The notes under the pieces were generated by a model that had not been told where the DNA came from, did no database searches, and was given only the letters and a program-made list of their open reading frames with translations. The position numbers and the translations under genes were made by a program. Shown here piece by piece: positions 50,711 to 60,207 of a DNA stretch of 64,000 bases. The stretch is from JACZUI01 sp965216725 (GTDB lineage: Bacteria > Actinomycetota > Acidimicrobiia > Spongiisociales > ZC4RG35): the NCBI GenBank assembly GCA_965216725.1, contig CBDCGI010000002.1, positions 1 through 64,000 of the forward strand. Direction: 5' to 3'. Within the stretch, counting starts at the first letter, position 1. Each line of letters begins with the position of its first letter.

Positions 50711-52600
50711 CTACTGAACCTCGGAATCGAGGGGAGAAGCCGGTTCCTTGATCTTCTCCTTTCGCACCAACTCCCGCTCCACGAGAGTGTCGTGCACCCG
50801 GGCCATTTGGTCATCGGTCAGCTCTGGGAAGCGATACGCGCTGTATACGAAAGGCGCAGTATCCGCGCGATAGTCATGACCGAATGACTTGAACTCTCCC
50901 GGAACCACGACCATTGCGTTCATGGCGTCGATCAGGACTTGAATAAAAGTCATCACCGGGCTCCAGTCCATCGAATCCGGGACCCCCCTGCCTCTCTCGC
51001 CGTCCAGCCACGGTGGCCGTTTCACGGCTAGACGCAGCGACATCTGGGCTATGGGGTCGTTGTCGTGGTCGACGACCACGGCCCTCAGCGAATCCTGCTC
51101 CGATTGATCCAAGCCCGCGTACTGGTCATGCGTGTCGAATGCCGCCATGGTCCCTTCGGGAGTGAGCGGATTGCGGCCCTCCCTCATGCCTGTCTTCGAC
51201 CAGCGAGCCAGACCAGGAAGCCCGAACCAGAGGGCACGGTCGATGCCGTAATGATCGAATCCGGCAAGGCCCTGGTGCATGATCACATCAGAGCTACTCC
51301 AGGCTCCAAGGCTTTCACCAAACACGAGGACCTTGGGACGGTCCTCCTTGGGCACGCTCCTCAGACGTTGACGGACACCCCACAACAGCTGGCGGAATTG
51401 CGCTCTACCCAGGGAGACACCTTGGAGCTCGAGGAAGGAAGGCGCGGTCCCGTATTGGATGCACACCGATGCGATGTCACCTCGAGCCATGATCTCGGCC
51501 GACTCAACCATGGCGTGATCGACCCAGCCCGTGCCGGTTGGTGAGATCAGCAGCAGATACTCCCGGTCGAAAGCTCCGAGCCGCTCCATCTCGTTGAGAG
51601 CTCGCTCCGACCTCCCGGTCGCATACAAGGGCTCGGATTGCACTCCCACGTAAACACGTATCGGATGGTTCTTTGCCTTCTCACCGAGTGTCTGCTCGAT
51701 TACTTCTGGAGCGACGACCTCGCTCACAAAACGCCTCCCCTGAAGCCCCATCTGGTGGAAGGGCGACAGGCTTTCCGGGCCACCAGAAACGAAAGGTGAC
51801 TCGGGTGGCTCCGAATAGGACGGTTCAATCTTCGAGTTGGCTCGGGACAGCCTGGAGACGATCGTTCCATAGAGAGAAACAGCGCCTCCGGCCCACACCG
51901 CGCCGTTCAGCAGCCTCCCAATCATTCGGGCCCCGGGGTTGGCGCCCATGTAGTCGGCCAACGTCTCCCGTGAGGAGAGGAAGCCCTGGCCCAGCAGGCG
52001 ACCCCCGATGGAAACAGCTGTACCCACCCCGATCGAGGGGAGAAGTTGTGCCGGCTTGTCATCCTCGGTCCACCTCTGCACCACGCCGTTTCGCAGCTTG
52101 AGGTTGCGACCCCAGAGAGTGGCTGCAACGGCAAACCCGCCAATACCGGTGATCACCGGCACGATCGGGGTAGAGACCTTGTTCTGTGCATCCGAGGCGG
52201 CCTCATGGATGATGCCCCCGAGAGCTGCCACGGACACCAGCCGGCCCGCAGAGCGGAGACTGGCCTTCGCCGTTGATTCGTCGTCCGATTCCTCGATTCG
52301 GCCGAGCGCCGAACCCGCGGCGATGACCGCTCCACGAGCGGCGATCCTCCAGGCAAGTGGGGAAGATCGCGGCACCACAGTCCTGATCGCGGCATCCACG
52401 GCGGTGCCGACAACACGGGCGGCGAGGACCGCCAGGCCCGCGGCCACACCCTGTTGCATCGATGACCTGGGCATCAGGGAGGGACCAAATGAGCCCATCA
52501 CCGCCTGAGTGGCCAGAGGGGCGGATGGCCCAGCAGTCACCGGATTCAGTCGGTCCGCGAGATTGATCGCCTGTTGAGAAACCGTTGAGACGTCGACCAT
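50711..52600 (-). CDS. Alpha/beta-hydrolase family protein (Abhydrolase_9 type) with membrane N-terminus
   Basis: 629 residues. The N half (to about 290) contains several membrane-like segments, matching the Abhydrolase_9_N domain. The C half is the Abhydrolase_9 domain, with nucleophile elbow VFGESLGAWSS, LLLISPTGTGWVDHAM and a late PGEFKSFGHDYRAD histidine. Actinobacterial relatives are membrane-bound hydrolases of unknown substrate. Convergent with the molybdoenzyme gene (24-base gap). Confidence 0.85.
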   Translation of the reverse strand: MVDVSTVSQQAINLADRLNPVTAGPSAPLATQAVMGSFGPSLMPRSSMQQGVAAGLAVLAARVVGTAVDAAIRTVVPRSSPLAWRIAARGAVIAAGSALGRIEESDDESTAKASLRSAGRLVSVAALGGIIHEAASDAQNKVSTPIVPVITGIGGFAVAATLWGRNLKLRNGVVQRWTEDDKPAQLLPSIGVGTAVSIGGRLLGQGFLSSRETLADYMGANPGARMIGRLLNGAVWAGGAVSLYGTIVSRLSRANSKIEPSYSEPPESPFVSGGPESLSPFHQMGLQGRRFVSEVVAPEVIEQTLGEKAKNHPIRVYVGVQSEPLYATGRSERALNEMERLGAFDREYLLLISPTGTGWVDHAMVESAEIMARGDIASVCIQYGTAPSFLELQGVSLGRAQFRQLLWGVRQRLRSVPKEDRPKVLVFGESLGAWSSSDVIMHQGLAGFDHYGIDRALWFGLPGLARWSKTGMREGRNPLTPEGTMAAFDTHDQYAGLDQSEQDSLRAVVVDHDNDPIAQMSLRLAVKRPPWLDGERGRGVPDSMDWSPVMTFIQVLIDAMNAMVVVPGEFKSFGHDYRADTAPFVYSAYRFPELTDDQMARVHDTLVERELVRKEKIKEPASPLDSEVQ

Positions 52601-52609
52601 CGTCTGGCG

Positions 52610-52615
52610 ACGTTA
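52610..52615 (-). promoter_or_regulatory. -10 box TAACGT upstream of the Abhydrolase_9 gene (minus strand)
   Basis: TAACGT on the minus strand ends 9 bases before the ATG at 52600. It overlaps the last codons of the CPBP protease gene. Confidence 0.4.
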
Positions 52616-53305
52616 GACGATGAGATCTCCCACCGGCTGGGCAGAGTCACGGTCACCGACTCTTGCGGCCGACCGCGCCCCGATCGAGCCGATGATATTG
52701 ACCACGCTGTGGGCGACGAACGGCGCCCAGATGCCGCCGGTGACCATGCGCAGCCACCCGAAGCCCAGACCGGCAAGGGCGGTGACGATCACGGTCCCCG
52801 TGACCCAGGTGACCATCACCTCGCCACGATCCTGGGCCTGGCGGGCGGCAACCACTACATGCCACAAGCCAAAGGCGACAGAGGTCGCGAGCAGGGTCCA
52901 CCCGGGGCCCACAACTGCCTCGAAGACAAACCAAATGAGCCCCCTGAAGACCAGCTCCTCGACGAACGCCGTCGATAGCGGGATGCGGAGAGCGGTGTAA
53001 CCAACGAACTGCTTCTTGTCCATGGCAGCGATCCGCCTGTCCTTGAGCGGCCGGGCCAGGGCCGGGAAGAAGCGGAAGAGCGTCACAGCCAAGGCCAGGA
53101 TGGCGAGGGCACCCAGTGCGAAGGGGATCGCTTCGACCAGCCCGTCCTTCACCATCACGTCCTCGCGTGCCAGCCAGAGAATGGCACCGGTGGCGATGAT
53201 CAGAGCACGAATCGTCGCCGACCTCTCGCGGAGTTTGGCCGGGAGGAGATGGCCGGCGTTGTTCCATGTCAACACCAGCGCCGTGACACCAATTGCTTCC
53301 ACCAC
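52613..53305 (-). CDS. CPBP-family intramembrane glutamic protease
   Basis: 230 residues with about six to seven membrane spans. The CPBP motifs are AFVEELVFRGLIW (EExxxR), FGLWHVVVA and VAHSVVNIIG. It cleaves or processes membrane or prenylated substrates in characterised relatives (Rce1/CAAX type). GTG start. It lies upstream of the Abhydrolase_9 gene on the same strand with 12 bases between and may be co-transcribed. Confidence 0.9.
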   Translation of the reverse strand: MVEAIGVTALVLTWNNAGHLLPAKLRERSATIRALIIATGAILWLAREDVMVKDGLVEAIPFALGALAILALAVTLFRFFPALARPLKDRRIAAMDKKQFVGYTALRIPLSTAFVEELVFRGLIWFVFEAVVGPGWTLLATSVAFGLWHVVVAARQAQDRGEVMVTWVTGTVIVTALAGLGFGWLRMVTGGIWAPFVAHSVVNIIGSIGARSAARVGDRDSAQPVGDLIV

Positions 53306-53347
53306 TATGGCTATTGGACGCTAGCGGACCCTGCCGGGTTCCCCGCT

Positions 53348-53755
53348 CTAGCCGAACTGCAGCCTGCCTGCCTCGATCTCCGCTTCCAGACCGGTACGAA
53401 GAAGGGAGTATGCGGGCTCGCCCATCACCAACACCGGACAATCGATGTCGTACAGAAAGCCAGCAACAAGGGATCCGAGCGTGATGATGGAGTCGGCTTG
53501 GCGGAGGACGATTCCCGCGGGTCCGGTTCCAAGACGTAGCGCTTCGGTCAACACCTGACTCGATGACGACGACCCCCGGCCATAAGGCATCACCAGAATC
53601 TTCCCGGTCACACTCTCGCCTTGCTGCGGGTGATGTGTATCGACCACCAATCCGCTCGCCGGGTCGATGCCACCCCAGAAACTCAGCGGCTCGTCCAGCA
53701 CCAGGATTCGTCCTGCGGCGACCCCTTCGACGAGGGGTCTCTGCTCAGACGCCAT
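53348..53755 (-). CDS. AcnX small subunit (swivelling domain, DUF126)
   Basis: About 135 residues from the ATG at 53755, which overlaps the large-subunit stop by 11 bases. DUF126 motifs: RILVLDEPLSFWGGIDPASG, GKILVMPYGRGSSSSS and GPAGIVL. This is the swivel domain that closes over the active site in two-subunit AcnX dehydratases. Confidence 0.88.
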   Translation of the reverse strand: MASEQRPLVEGVAAGRILVLDEPLSFWGGIDPASGLVVDTHHPQQGESVTGKILVMPYGRGSSSSSQVLTEALRLGTGPAGIVLRQADSIITLGSLVAGFLYDIDCPVLVMGEPAYSLLRTGLEAEIEAGRLQFG

Positions 53756-55007
53756 GCCACAAGACCGGGTCGCGGACAACCTGACCACTGACCGCAGACC
53801 TCACGCACTCTGCCATCGAGCCGTACACCACGTCGACTCCGAGGTTGGCCGGGGCGTACCAGGCCCACTTCGCGGAGTCGGTCATCACCGTTCCTCGGTG
53901 GTCCTCGAGGATCGGCGTCACGTAGGTGCACGTGTCGGTGACGACCGTCACGCCGGAGCGGTCCAGCGCATCTGCCCAGCCTCTCTCTTGGGCCTCGGCG
54001 AAGGTCAATCGGCCGGTGTTCACGTAGAACCTGATGTTCGGATGCACCGGCGAGCCGTCGAGCAGATCGATCAGCTCGGCGAATCCGGCCAGGGAGAGAT
54101 GGGGCGTCCCTATTGAGATCGCCGAAAGATTTGTGCTGCTCGTAGTGGTGAGTTGATCACGGACGACCGCGAGATCCGACCTCGTGATCTGGATTCGGGG
54201 CCGATCCTCACCTCCGGTCGCCTTCTCCACCGACCCTGCCTCCGGGGTCACCCCCACGGCGTGAAAAAGAGCCACCGAGCCCGAAGAGGCTGCTGCTGCT
54301 CCCACCGCCTTCATCTGGTCCTCGTTTGTCTCTGCGGGTAATCCTTCAATCACTGGGACTTCATTCCCGGATCGCAACCCCAAGAGGTGCCCCAGAACCG
54401 GATAGAAGACGTCCTCGACAAGCAGGTCATGAGGTAGATAGTGGAGCTCGAAGATCAGGGTGCCCGCCCTCTCAGCGTCGAGGTGGAGGCCGGCCGCAGG
54501 CGCACGTCCGGTGATCGCACAGGAGATGTCGATGAAGTCGCCATACCGATTGGTCCTGGCTCCGATCACAGAGTTGGCGAAGACAATCGCATTGGACTCC
54601 GCCCACGCAATCTGTTCTCCGAAACCCGGGCGCTGAGGCAACTGGTAGGGGGCGCAGGTCCAGGTCGGCGCGGCTCCTAACTGCACGTAAGAGTCCATCA
54701 ACTGCCCTGCCAGCCGGCGCGTCTCCTCATCGCCCCGATAAAGCTCCGGATGAAGGAGATCGAGGGAGGAGATGTTGAGAGTGGTGGGGACCTTTACCTG
54801 GGCTCCGCCCGCGACGAGCCGGCGGGCAAAGTCGAGCCCGGCTACACCATAAAACACGCAGGAATCGACATGGGCCGAGCTGATGTCGAGGAGCGCCTCC
54901 GCCTGCATCGTCTCTGCCGTGTGCACCACGATCTGCATCGCCAGCTGCGCACCAGCACCGTGGTCTCCCCTGAGGTAGGCCTCATCGAGTTCCGTCAGCC
55001 GGAGCAT
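53745..55007 (-). CDS. AcnX large (catalytic) subunit
   Basis: About 420 residues from the ATG at 55007. AcnX family features: HVDSCVFYG, VPTTLNISSLD, FANSVIGARTNRYGD, and the late TDTCTYV...SAKWAWYAP segment with cluster-type cysteines. Bacterial two-subunit AcnX enzymes include cis-3-hydroxy-L-proline dehydratase; archaeal ones are mevalonate-5-phosphate dehydratases. The first is more likely here but not proven. Overlaps the ceramidase-like gene by 26 bases and the small subunit by 11. Confidence 0.88.
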   Translation of the reverse strand: MLRLTELDEAYLRGDHGAGAQLAMQIVVHTAETMQAEALLDISSAHVDSCVFYGVAGLDFARRLVAGGAQVKVPTTLNISSLDLLHPELYRGDEETRRLAGQLMDSYVQLGAAPTWTCAPYQLPQRPGFGEQIAWAESNAIVFANSVIGARTNRYGDFIDISCAITGRAPAAGLHLDAERAGTLIFELHYLPHDLLVEDVFYPVLGHLLGLRSGNEVPVIEGLPAETNEDQMKAVGAAAASSGSVALFHAVGVTPEAGSVEKATGGEDRPRIQITRSDLAVVRDQLTTTSSTNLSAISIGTPHLSLAGFAELIDLLDGSPVHPNIRFYVNTGRLTFAEAQERGWADALDRSGVTVVTDTCTYVTPILEDHRGTVMTDSAKWAWYAPANLGVDVVYGSMAECVRSAVSGQVVRDPVLWHGV

Positions 55008-55575
55008 CGTTCCAGCGTAGGGGGACTTCCAATCCGAGAACCCACCACGCGACGATCGCAGCCGCGCCAATGTGCCAAACGCCATGTGGTTGCCAGAGAG
55101 AGTCGGGGTCGCACAAGGGGCCCCCTCCAGACCCAAGTCGGCCGAAGAGGGCTACGGCACCCAACATGAGCATGGCAGCGATGGTGCGCAGCTCGAATCC
55201 GCGGCTCAGATGCAGCCCGACCGCCGCCACGGTCAACAAGATCTCAACGGGTATAGCCACGGCCGGGAAGATGGCGAGTGACACCGCGAGCGCCAGGAGT
55301 CCCGGCAACCGGGTGAAGGTCTCCCATTGGCGACCCAAGCCCGCCACCACCAGCAGGAGCCAGGCCAGGCTCACATCGTGGGCCCACGTCGAGCCGGGCG
55401 GCATGGGGCCGTGGTCCAGAAACGAGCCGGCGCCCGTCGCCATGAGTGCATACCCAACCCACCTGACCCGCTCACGCCGCACCACGATGGCGCCCGCGAC
55501 CAAGAACGACAGAGAGGTGAGGGCGTTGACGGGCTCTCCTAGGAAGCCATCACCCGGCAGCTCGCACTCAGCCAT
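54982..55575 (-). CDS. Ceramidase-like (CREST superfamily) membrane hydrolase
   Basis: 197 residues with about seven membrane spans. CREST/alkaline ceramidase features: CELPGDGFLGEPVNALTSL at the N-terminus, SFLDHG and AHDVS histidines, and HGVWHIGAA near the C-terminus. Those histidines bind Zn in family members. It overlaps the AcnX start by 26 bases, suggesting one transcript. A functional link to AcnX is not obvious. Confidence 0.75.
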   Translation of the reverse strand: MAECELPGDGFLGEPVNALTSLSFLVAGAIVVRRERVRWVGYALMATGAGSFLDHGPMPPGSTWAHDVSLAWLLLVVAGLGRQWETFTRLPGLLALAVSLAIFPAVAIPVEILLTVAAVGLHLSRGFELRTIAAMLMLGAVALFGRLGSGGGPLCDPDSLWQPHGVWHIGAAAIVAWWVLGLEVPLRWNDAPADGTR

Positions 55576-55581
55576 CTCTCG

Positions 55582-55587
55582 ACCCTA
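55582..55587 (-). promoter_or_regulatory. -10 box TAGGGT of a probable leaderless promoter (minus strand)
   Basis: TAGGGT on the minus strand ends exactly 6 bases before the ATG at 55575. It would drive the ceramidase-like/AcnX unit. Confidence 0.5.
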
Positions 55588-55681
55588 GGGACACAAAGGG
55601 AGTCGGTCGCCCACGCAAGTCACCCAAAACAGCGGTGGATTCGTCTGTTTGTCAGACCGACGACCTGAGAAAGGCCCCACG

Positions 55682-56260
55682 ATGAACACCAAGAGCGGCA
55701 GGTGGTTCATGGCCGCCGGCATTTCAACCATCGTCGGCTGGACCATCTTCACGGTCCAGGAGCCGACCTACTACGACGCAGCCCGTCCCAGCGACTACGT
55801 CGCAGTGATCGGCTTGAGCCTGTCGTTGGTGTTGACCGGCGTTGCACTCGTTCTCCTGTGGAGATCGCCGCCGGTGAGACGGGGCTCCGCTTTCATCCTC
55901 TTGGCCGGCGTCGGAGCGGTCGGAGAAGGCGCCGGCAACGTTCTGGAAGACGTCTTCAACGTCGAGCAAGGAGTGTGGCTCTTCTTCGGTGGCGGTCTTC
56001 TGATGATGATCTGTCTGATCGTTGCTGGAGTGTCCGCTCTCACAGTGGACTCACTGCGTAGATGGAGTGGGCTGTTTCTTCTCTTCGCTTTTCCGGGAGG
56101 CATGCTCGGCTTCGGGCTGGTGATGATGTCGATCTCGTGGATCCTGTTCGGGCTGTGGCTCAGCGTCGAGCGACAGGCTTACGTGGTTGCCCTCGCACTT
56201 TCCTCAATACCTGCCATCGCAATTGCCATCGGCCTCTACTTGCCCGACGTGATCGGATGA
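55682..56260 (+). CDS. Hypothetical multi-pass membrane protein
   Basis: 192 residues from the ATG at 55682 (GAAAGG upstream). Six or so hydrophobic segments cover most of the sequence. A short motif EGAGNVLEDVFNVEQG lies in a loop near residue 95. No family recognised. Confidence 0.65.
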   Translation: MNTKSGRWFMAAGISTIVGWTIFTVQEPTYYDAARPSDYVAVIGLSLSLVLTGVALVLLWRSPPVRRGSAFILLAGVGAVGEGAGNVLEDVFNVEQGVWLFFGGGLLMMICLIVAGVSALTVDSLRRWSGLFLLFAFPGGMLGFGLVMMSISWILFGLWLSVERQAYVVALALSSIPAIAIAIGLYLPDVIG

Positions 56261-56271
56261 CTCCCGGCGGG

Positions 56272-56277
56272 TAACTT
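56272..56277 (+). promoter_or_regulatory. -10 box TAACTT of a probable leaderless promoter
   Basis: TAACTT ends exactly 6 bases before the ATG at 56284. Confidence 0.5.
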
Positions 56278-56283
56278 GCCGCT

Positions 56284-56760
56284 ATGGACCGACCGGCGGC
56301 GTGGCTTCTCCTATCTCGCCTCGATGGGCGATGGTCGGGCACCGGCCAAGGCTTCTTCCCGACAATCGCCTCTTTCGACTACCGAGAGAGCCTCGAGTTC
56401 TCCGTCGACGTCGAAGGCCGTCTGGATTACAGCCAGCGGACCTGGCGCCTGACCGACGACGGAGAGGTCGCTTCCCACCGCGAGGCCGGATTCCTAGGAG
56501 TGAATGAGGACGGTCGAGTCCAGATGAGCGGTTCGCATGGCCTTGATCGCGTCGAGGTCCTGGTCGGCTCACTAGTCCCTGAAGGCGATGGCTTCTCCCT
56601 AGATCTCCGGAGCGCCGTACTCGGCCACGACCACCGCATGATCTCGAGCTGGCGCGTCCTCGAGGTCGCTGGTGACACAATCAGGTACGAAATGGGAATG
56701 GCTACGACCGCTGTACCCGGAGGTGAACGTCATCTTCAGGCTCGGCTCCACCGGGTCTGA
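56284..56760 (+). CDS. Nitrobindin-like heme-binding beta-barrel protein
   Basis: 158 residues. GRWSGTGQGFFPTI matches the nitrobindin motif GxWxGxGxGxYPTI with Phe for Tyr, and the late GERHLQARLHRV supplies the proximal-histidine region. Characterised relatives bind heme and handle nitric oxide or isomerise peroxynitrite. Cytosolic, no signal peptide. Confidence 0.85.
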   Translation: MDRPAAWLLLSRLDGRWSGTGQGFFPTIASFDYRESLEFSVDVEGRLDYSQRTWRLTDDGEVASHREAGFLGVNEDGRVQMSGSHGLDRVEVLVGSLVPEGDGFSLDLRSAVLGHDHRMISSWRVLEVAGDTIRYEMGMATTAVPGGERHLQARLHRV

Positions 56761-56787
56761 GAGAGCCGCACGCCGGGTCCCTCGAGG

Positions 56788-57684
56788 TCAGGGAACTCTG
56801 GTGAAGACAGTGTCGAGGAAGAGCTGAAGCACCAGCTCGTCGGTCTCCTCCACGTATCCGAACGTAAAGACTCCTTCAGACCGTGGCACCGGCTCAGCCC
56901 CCGGTGGGTGGCAGATGGTTTGAACCGGCACCTCGAAGGCGGCCGCCGTCAGATCGAAGGCACCGACGCCCTCAGCCGACCAGGTCGCGCCGGTGAGGCC
57001 CATGTTCTCGCAGCCTCCCGAGCGAGTGTCCTCAGAGGACAACGTTCCGTCAGCGGCGATAACAGTCACCACCCGCGTACCGTCCGAGTCCGTGGCCTCC
57101 CAGGTGCCCGCAAACGGATTGTCACTTGCCGGGGGAGCCACATATTCAACAGGGGCATAACTGGTCCCATCGGCTGCCACGAGCGTGCCGGACTCTTCGT
57201 CGAACTGAAAGTCCCCGTCCGTATCGCCGATCTCTCCGACATCACCCTCGTACGGGAAACAGGTGATGAGGCCCGACGCGGTCATCCGAGGAACCTCCTC
57301 CTCATGAAACTCAGCGCTGCCTGCCCAGGTCATCGGCGATTGATCGAATCCGTTGGCTCGGCACACTCCCGACGCCGAATCCCAATGCATGAAGGTTCCG
57401 TCGGCCGAAATCCGGATGTCGAGGATTCCCCCTCCATCTGAGATCCCAGTCCACCACCCGACAAAGTCGGCTCGATCCTCTGGAATCGTCGTTGTGGTCG
57501 TGGGCGGGACCGTGGTGGTCGTGGTCGATGACGACGAGGTCGTGGTCTCTTGCGGGGCGGCTGTCGAGTCGGTCGAAGGCGCAGACGTCGCCGGCTGAGT
57601 GGTCGCCGCGCTATCGCCGGCGCAACCCGCCACCATCAAAGCGACAACTAGCAAGCCCGCTGTCCGGAGAGTCAAACGTCTCAT
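56788..57684 (-). CDS. Hypothetical Thr-rich lipoprotein
   Basis: 298 residues starting at an ATG that overlaps the FAD-oxidase stop (ATGA). Signal peptide with lipobox MVAGC, then a Thr/Ser-rich linker, then two similar-looking halves (WWTGISDGGGILDIRISADG and TWEATDSDGTRVVTVIAADG) that suggest an internal duplication of a small beta domain. Function unknown; probably co-transcribed with the FAD oxidase. Confidence 0.7.
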   Translation of the reverse strand: MRRLTLRTAGLLVVALMVAGCAGDSAATTQPATSAPSTDSTAAPQETTTSSSSTTTTTVPPTTTTTIPEDRADFVGWWTGISDGGGILDIRISADGTFMHWDSASGVCRANGFDQSPMTWAGSAEFHEEEVPRMTASGLITCFPYEGDVGEIGDTDGDFQFDEESGTLVAADGTSYAPVEYVAPPASDNPFAGTWEATDSDGTRVVTVIAADGTLSSEDTRSGGCENMGLTGATWSAEGVGAFDLTAAAFEVPVQTICHPPGAEPVPRSEGVFTFGYVEETDELVLQLFLDTVFTRVP

Positions 57685-59099
57685 CGCGGAGTGATGTTGC
57701 GGTTGACCCTGAACAGGTTGGTCGGGTCGTACTTTCCCTTGATCTCGGCGAGGCGATCCAAGTTGCCCCGGTAGGAGTCTGATATGCGGTCGGCGGTCTC
57801 GTCGTGGGTTTGGAAGTTGATGTAGTTGCCGCCCGTCGCGTACGGCTGGAGTGCCTCCCAAGCATTGCGGACCCACCTTCGGTTTTCTTCGGCTTTGCCC
57901 GATGCCCCGTCGTACATCGACTGGATGACGGCCACATACTGAGCGTCACGATTGCCCACTGCCCCGTCATCTTCGGAATGCTCGTTGAGGGCGCCTTCGA
58001 GATGCATCATTGCGATCTGGTTCGCAGGGGCCCCGAGGCCTTCGAACTGGGCGCGGTATGCAGCGAACATCTCGTCACTCAGACCCGGCACGAACTCCGA
58101 TTTCCAGTAGTAGTGCATGCCGTCGGGCATGGTGGCGTCGAGCATCGACTGCTGATCCGTGTAGCTCTTCCTCTGAATCAGGTCGGCCCAGGGAGATCCG
58201 TATCCTTTGATCGCCTGGACATCGCGTTCGGCGCTTTCCGGATCCCCAGTGTGGTTGAGGACGAAGGCGACCATCGGCAAACCGTGTTTGTCTTCCGATA
58301 GCCACGGGGCAGCCGGGGCGTTTCTCATCAGAATGACGAGGGTCAGCTCCCGCGGGGCGCCAGATGTGATCTCGCGATACAGATCCATCACGCCTTCTGC
58401 CTCCTCGGCAGACCAAGCAATGAGGCCTCCGGTGATCTCCGGACCGACCTCGTGCAGCTTGTAGACGAATTCGGTGACCACCCCGAAGTTGCCGCCTCCG
58501 CCCCTTATCGCCCAGAAGAGGTCCTCGTTCTCGGTTCTGGAGGCCCTAACGACACTCGAGTCGGCAAGCACCATCTCTACATCCAGGAGATCGTCGACAG
58601 TCCAACCGTATTGGCGTGTCAGGTAACCGAACCCTCCACCAAGCGTCAGACCGGCGGCCCCCGTGAGTGACACGAACCCGAGCGTCGTGGCGAGGCCGTG
58701 TTCCTGGGTTGCGGCGTCGATGTCTCCCAATAGGCAACCCGGAGCCACTTTGGCCACCATGTTGCCGGCATCGACCTCCACGGATTTCATTGCGGACATG
58801 TCCATCGTCAAGCCACCAGCGGACAAGCCAAGGCCGGCGATGTTGTGGCCTCCGCCCTTGACCGACAGCTCCAAGGAGTGATCCCGGGCCAGATCCACAA
58901 CGCGGGCCACGTCGGCAACCGATTGCGGTTGCACGACAACCCCAGGCCGCTTGGTGATCATCCCGTTCCAGATTGTGACGGACTCTTCGTAGCCCGCACT
59001 GCCGGGCTCGAGGATCTGACCCTCCAACGCGCCCGCAAAACCACTCCAAGTCGACTCATCGAGCCTGACCTTCGATCCATCGATTCCGGACAATTCCAC
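57681..59099 (-). CDS. FAD-linked oxidase (berberine bridge enzyme-like)
   Basis: 472 residues from the GTG at 59099. FAD-binding PCMH domain with VKGGGHNIAG (the histidine that binds FAD covalently in relatives), LTGAAGLTLGGGFGYL, and a C-terminal BBE motif (GGNYINFQ, YDPTNLFRVNRNI). The second covalent-link Cys of bicovalent members is not in its usual place, so FAD may be singly attached. SD-led, unlike many neighbours. Substrate unknown. Confidence 0.88.
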   Translation of the reverse strand: MELSGIDGSKVRLDESTWSGFAGALEGQILEPGSAGYEESVTIWNGMITKRPGVVVQPQSVADVARVVDLARDHSLELSVKGGGHNIAGLGLSAGGLTMDMSAMKSVEVDAGNMVAKVAPGCLLGDIDAATQEHGLATTLGFVSLTGAAGLTLGGGFGYLTRQYGWTVDDLLDVEMVLADSSVVRASRTENEDLFWAIRGGGGNFGVVTEFVYKLHEVGPEITGGLIAWSAEEAEGVMDLYREITSGAPRELTLVILMRNAPAAPWLSEDKHGLPMVAFVLNHTGDPESAERDVQAIKGYGSPWADLIQRKSYTDQQSMLDATMPDGMHYYWKSEFVPGLSDEMFAAYRAQFEGLGAPANQIAMMHLEGALNEHSEDDGAVGNRDAQYVAVIQSMYDGASGKAEENRRWVRNAWEALQPYATGGNYINFQTHDETADRISDSYRGNLDRLAEIKGKYDPTNLFRVNRNITPR

Positions 59100-59110
59100 T
59101 GAGTGTTTCG

Positions 59111-59117
59111 ACCTCCT
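59111..59117 (-). promoter_or_regulatory. Shine-Dalgarno AGGAGGT for the FAD oxidase (minus strand)
   Basis: AGGAGGT lies 11 bases before the GTG at 59099, and a TAGGTT -10 box (59132-59137, minus strand) lies further upstream. It shows this gene has a leader, and that the longer frame back to 59393 is not used. Confidence 0.5.
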
Positions 59118-59181
59118 GTCGATCTGGGAGCAACCTAGTGATGGAGGTGCAACTGATGCTTTCCGGAGCCGGAGGTGGCTA

Positions 59182-60117
59182 CTAGAGGCCGATCCCTCGG
59201 AAGAACCGATATGCCTCCTCACGGTCCCACGGAATCTCCCAATACTTCCGGTAGACCCGCGAGACACCTCTACTCTCCCACCGCTCAAGAGCCGACCCCA
59301 CCTGGTCCCACGTGCCGATCGGAAGATCGAACTCGGCAATGGAAGCGACGATCTCATCTCGGGTGGCGCCTGTCTCCGCAGCGAGAAAGCCAATTGCGTC
59401 TTCGACCTCCGCGGCGTTGTCCCCGCCTGCCATCGTCAGCTGGGTCGAGATGAGGAGTTCGTCCGGATCACGATTGGCTTTCCGGGCTGCCTCCCGCGCC
59501 CCGTCTATCCGATGAGGAAGTGCCTCCAGGGGGCCGAAGTCGACGACGTTGAATTCGGACGCATAGGTACCTGCCAGTCTGGGCACTCTCCTCGGTCCTC
59601 CGCCACCGACGAGGATGGGGACCGGAGGAGCGGGCAGCGGCTCAAACCGAATCTGGCCGAGTCGGTATATCTCCCCTTCGAAGCCGGGAGCGGCCGGGTC
59701 AAACGCTGCCGACAGGTAGCCGAGAGTCTCCTCGAGCAGGTCGAAACGTCTCGCCGGCGGCGGAAACTCGATCCCCAGCAGGTCGTGTTCGGCCCTCAGC
59801 CAACCCGCCCCCAGGCCCAGTTTGAATCTTCCACCCGACAGCTCGTGAAGGGTCGTGGCCGCCTTTGCGATCACAGCCGGGTGACGGAATGTGACCGGGG
59901 AGACTAGGGACCCGAGCTCGACAGTCGATGTGTCCCGTGTCAACGCGGCGACGAAAGTCCAAGCGTCGTATGCCGGAAGATCCCACCCGTATTCCATGTC
60001 ATGTGACATGAGGTAGTGGTCCACCATCTTGATTGCCGCCAGACCCCGTTCCTCAGCGAAACGGGCAGCATCGAGCACAACGTCATAGCTGCCATACATC
60101 TGGAATCCGAACTCCAC
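59182..60117 (-). CDS. LLM-class (F420-dependent type) oxidoreductase
   Basis: About 311 residues from the GTG at 60117 with AGAGG 5 bases upstream. Luciferase-like TIM barrel: VELGSLVSPVTFRHPAVIAKAA, GGRFKLGLGAGW and PILVGGGGPRRVPRLA are typical of actinobacterial F420-dependent LLM proteins. Likely a hydride-transfer enzyme using F420H2; the substrate is unknown. Confidence 0.88.
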   Translation of the reverse strand: MEFGFQMYGSYDVVLDAARFAEERGLAAIKMVDHYLMSHDMEYGWDLPAYDAWTFVAALTRDTSTVELGSLVSPVTFRHPAVIAKAATTLHELSGGRFKLGLGAGWLRAEHDLLGIEFPPPARRFDLLEETLGYLSAAFDPAAPGFEGEIYRLGQIRFEPLPAPPVPILVGGGGPRRVPRLAGTYASEFNVVDFGPLEALPHRIDGAREAARKANRDPDELLISTQLTMAGGDNAAEVEDAIGFLAAETGATRDEIVASIAEFDLPIGTWDQVGSALERWESRGVSRVYRKYWEIPWDREEAYRFFRGIGL

Positions 60118-60207
60118 CTGGGTCCTCTCGACGCTCCGCGACCCTACTGACCTCCTCAAACCACTACCGCCTGTGGAGGCTTACCCTGACCGGTTCCGAA
60201 CCTTGTC

